Assembly (NCBI RefSeq): GCF_015767245.1 | Contig: NZ_JADOTV010000024.1 | Span: forward strand, 1 to 61,677 | Source: Aureivirga sp. CE67 | GTDB lineage: Bacteria; Bacteroidota; Bacteroidia; Flavobacteriales; Flavobacteriaceae | DNA: 61,677 bases | Direction of reading: 5' to 3' | Part shown: in pieces, positions 60,264-61,677 of the stretch | How the letters are laid out: each line of letters starts with the position of its first letter | Position numbering within the stretch: position 1 is the first letter of the stretch | Notes under the pieces: generated by a model | Databases searched by the model: none | What the model was told of the DNA's origin: nothing | What the model saw: the letters and a program-made list of their open reading frames with translations, nothing else | Program-made: the position numbers and the translations under genes

Positions 60264-61220
60264 ATGGAAATTAAAGAAATAGGAGGAATCGATATCGCTA
60301 AAAAAGATTTTGTAATCCACCTTTATAAGACAAATGATCAGCATCTATTTAAAAATACACCCAAAGGTTTTATTAAGATGTATAATTGGTGCTTATCTAA
60401 AGATGTTTCTATGGATAATTTTTGGTTTGTACTTGAAAATACTGGATTATATTCACATTTGATTTCTTTTTTTTTAACAGAAAAAAAATGTAATTTCTCA
60501 GTAGTTTCAGGATTAGAAATTAAAAAATCAATGGGTGTTGTTCGTGGTAAAACAGATGCTATTGATGCATATCGAATATCTTTATATGGCTATAGATGTC
60601 GAGAAGAATTAAAACAAACTGTCCTTTCAGGGGCTAATCTATTTAAGATAAAAACCTTGTACAGTATGAGATCTAAGTTAGTAAATCAAAAAAAAGGACA
60701 TATTGTACGTCATAAAGAACAGAAAGGTGTTTTTGAAGCAAAAGAGTTTAAAGTGTTTTTTAAAATGCAAAAAGATTTTATAGCTTATTATGATAAGCAA
60801 ATAGTTCTTTTAGAAAAACAAATTAAAAGTCTTATTGCTGAAGATGAAAGTTTAAAGAAGAATATTAAATTAGTTAAAAGTGTAAAAGGAATAGGAAATC
60901 AAACAGCTATCGCATTACTTATTTACACTAACAATTTTACGAAATTTAAGAATGCTCGAAAATTTGCTTCTTTTTGTGGTATTGCACCTTTTCATAATCA
61001 ATCAGGTACGAGTATTAGAGGAAAAACAAAAGTTTCTAGCTTAGCCAATAAGAAAGTAAAATCCCTTTTAGATATGTGTGCTAAAAGTGTAATACAATGC
61101 GATGTAGAATTACAAGATTATTATCAGAGAAAGTTAGCAGAAAACAAGCCTAAAATGCTAGCATTAAATGCTGTAAAAAATAAATTAGTTGCAAGAGCAT
61201 TTGCTGTAGTTAAAAGATAA
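60264..61220 (+). CDS. IS110-family transposase (DEDD recombinase), copy 2
   Basis: 318 residues, only distantly similar to copy 1. Asp10 in GGIDIAKKDFVIHL, Glu58 in FVLENTGLYSH, Asp98/Asp101 in GVVRGKTDAIDAYRISLYGY, then a Tnp_20 domain (VKSVKGIGNQTAIALLIYTNNFTKFKNARKFASFCGIAPFHNQSGTSIRGKTKVSSLANKKVKSLLDMCAKS). Intact reading frame. Its stop is within 20 nt of the proposed right end. Confidence 0.93.
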   Translation: MEIKEIGGIDIAKKDFVIHLYKTNDQHLFKNTPKGFIKMYNWCLSKDVSMDNFWFVLENTGLYSHLISFFLTEKKCNFSVVSGLEIKKSMGVVRGKTDAIDAYRISLYGYRCREELKQTVLSGANLFKIKTLYSMRSKLVNQKKGHIVRHKEQKGVFEAKEFKVFFKMQKDFIAYYDKQIVLLEKQIKSLIAEDESLKKNIKLVKSVKGIGNQTAIALLIYTNNFTKFKNARKFASFCGIAPFHNQSGTSIRGKTKVSSLANKKVKSLLDMCAKSVIQCDVELQDYYQRKLAENKPKMLALNAVKNKLVARAFAVVKR

Positions 61221-61238
61221 ACACCATATGTTAATACT

Positions 61239-61534
61239 TGTAGATTTGCATCTTAAATAATCTATTTAAAGAAGTAAGTTTTTTTAAAAAAAATGATTAA
61301 AATCAAACTATTAAAAAAGTGTATTTTTAGTGGAAAGAGATTGTTATGACTCATTTTTCCATTATTTGTTCGAATCAAAAATAATAAAGATAAAAACCTA
61401 ATTATTTTCTTTTTGGAAGACGATTATACACTAAAAGAATCTGTTTAAAAATATATATTTAAGAATCAATTGAATAAAAAAAGCTGTAAAAGATTATATT
61501 GTTGGCTCTGACACAAACAAAAATCAATTACAGC
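61239..61534. other. Intergenic region between IS110 copy 2 and the IS5-like element
   Basis: About 300 nt of AT-rich sequence. No gene seen. Near its right end the inverted repeat GCTGTAA / TTACAGC (61483-61489, 61528-61534) encloses GTTGGCTCTGACACAAAC, a plausible terminal sequence of the next insertion sequence, and its right arm abuts the ATG at 61535. Confidence 0.4.
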
Positions 61535-61677
61535 ATGGAAACAAAATTACCAAAAAAAATCATCACCAAACATATTCAACCAAAGATTAATTTTCCTTCA
61601 TTAGGTAGAAATTTAAAAGTTCCTTTTTGGAGAATTTTAAACTTAATTCTTTATCGTTTAAAGACAGGTTGTCAATG
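61535..61677 (+). CDS. IS5-family transposase, N-terminal fragment (window edge)
   Basis: 47 codons from ATG 61535, open at the right edge: METKLPKKIITKHIQPKINF ... LGRNLKVPFWRILNLILYRLKTGCQW. The YRLKTGCQW sequence is the hallmark of the N-terminal DUF4096-like domain of IS5-group DDE transposases. Whether the rest is intact cannot be seen. A third insertion sequence within 3 kb. Confidence 0.8.
   Translation, partial: METKLPKKIITKHIQPKINFPSLGRNLKVPFWRILNLILYRLKTGCQ

Larger units (their letters stand above)
60060..61238 (+). mobile_element. IS110-family insertion sequence, copy 2 (about 1.18 kb, ends tentative)
   Basis: Transposase plus about 200 nt of structured upstream DNA. The left end is proposed at CT 60060-60061 (followed by AAGG) and the right end at CT 61237-61238 (preceded by TTAATA). 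Basis: the donor-loop strand of the upstream RNA contains GAATACT, sharing AATACT with the right end, and TTAG, the complement of CTAA at the left end. Matches are shorter than in copy 1, so the ends may be off by some bases. Flanks of the two ends do not obviously rejoin. Confidence 0.55.

Overview
The window is an AT-rich chromosomal segment of a member of the Bacteroidota, almost certainly a Flavobacteriia/Flavobacteriaceae genome. The main evidence is the promoter style (TAnnTTTG -7 boxes with TTG about 19 nt upstream), a very long modular surface protein of the kind exported by type IX secretion, DUF3078, DUF5686 and PorT-like barrels, the caa3-type oxidase gene order, and the nadA-nadB, rpmF-fabH-accB-accC and exbB/exbD/exbD arrangements. 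Most of the window is core chromosome. The last 3 kb is a mobile-element zone.

Layout: 1-3027 is the N-terminal part of a giant repeat protein, cut by the window edge. 3368-3440 is the initiator tRNA. 3535-9628 holds a phosphate transporter, a DUF255 thioredoxin-like protein, an MscS channel and tsaB. 9745-16246 is a TolC protein followed by a cytochrome c oxidase assembly block (ctaB, two subunit III paralogues, subunit IV, a cysteine-less SCO-like protein, a true SCO protein, DUF420). Two tandem tRNA-Leu(UAA) genes, each with its own promoter, follow at 16478-16778. 18338-21468 is glpK-glpD. 21700-27844 has a prolyl oligopeptidase, a small regulon-like cluster (membrane proteins plus a winged-helix regulator, with two matching inverted repeats at start sites) and a guanidinium-exporter-like SMR protein. 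27830-34278 has ribE, pdxA, DUF177-rpmF-fabH-accB-accC and an Lrp regulator. 34446-36953 is nadB-nadA.

37051-42500 is a coherent co-directional cluster: RCK potassium channel, membrane-anchored spermidine synthase, duplicated DUF350 protein, Ser/Arg-rich lipoprotein, DUF4178 protein and AdoMet decarboxylase. It looks like a polyamine-linked envelope or ion-homeostasis system. 42688-57385 continues with DUF3078, PorT-like, rpoN, DUF5686, frr-pyrH, a GT9 transferase, the ExbB/ExbD energy-transducing set, a YeeE/YedE sulfur transporter pair and kdtA. 57525-58535 is a GT2 glycosyltransferase.

The most striking part is 58550-61677. Two IS110-family elements, each with a DEDD transposase, have a structured non-coding segment directly upstream that reads as a bridge (seeker) RNA. 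For the first element the RNA can be parsed by eye: a 5' stem-loop, a target loop carrying UUCGGGCU and a donor loop carrying AUAGUACCU and ACGAG. The donor guides match the element's own right and left ends around a CT core. The element sits inside a dispersed palindromic repeat, and another copy of that repeat, unoccupied, lies at 28526-28605 between ribE and pdxA. The two repeat copies show a compensatory stem change. A third insertion sequence (IS5-like) starts at the right edge.
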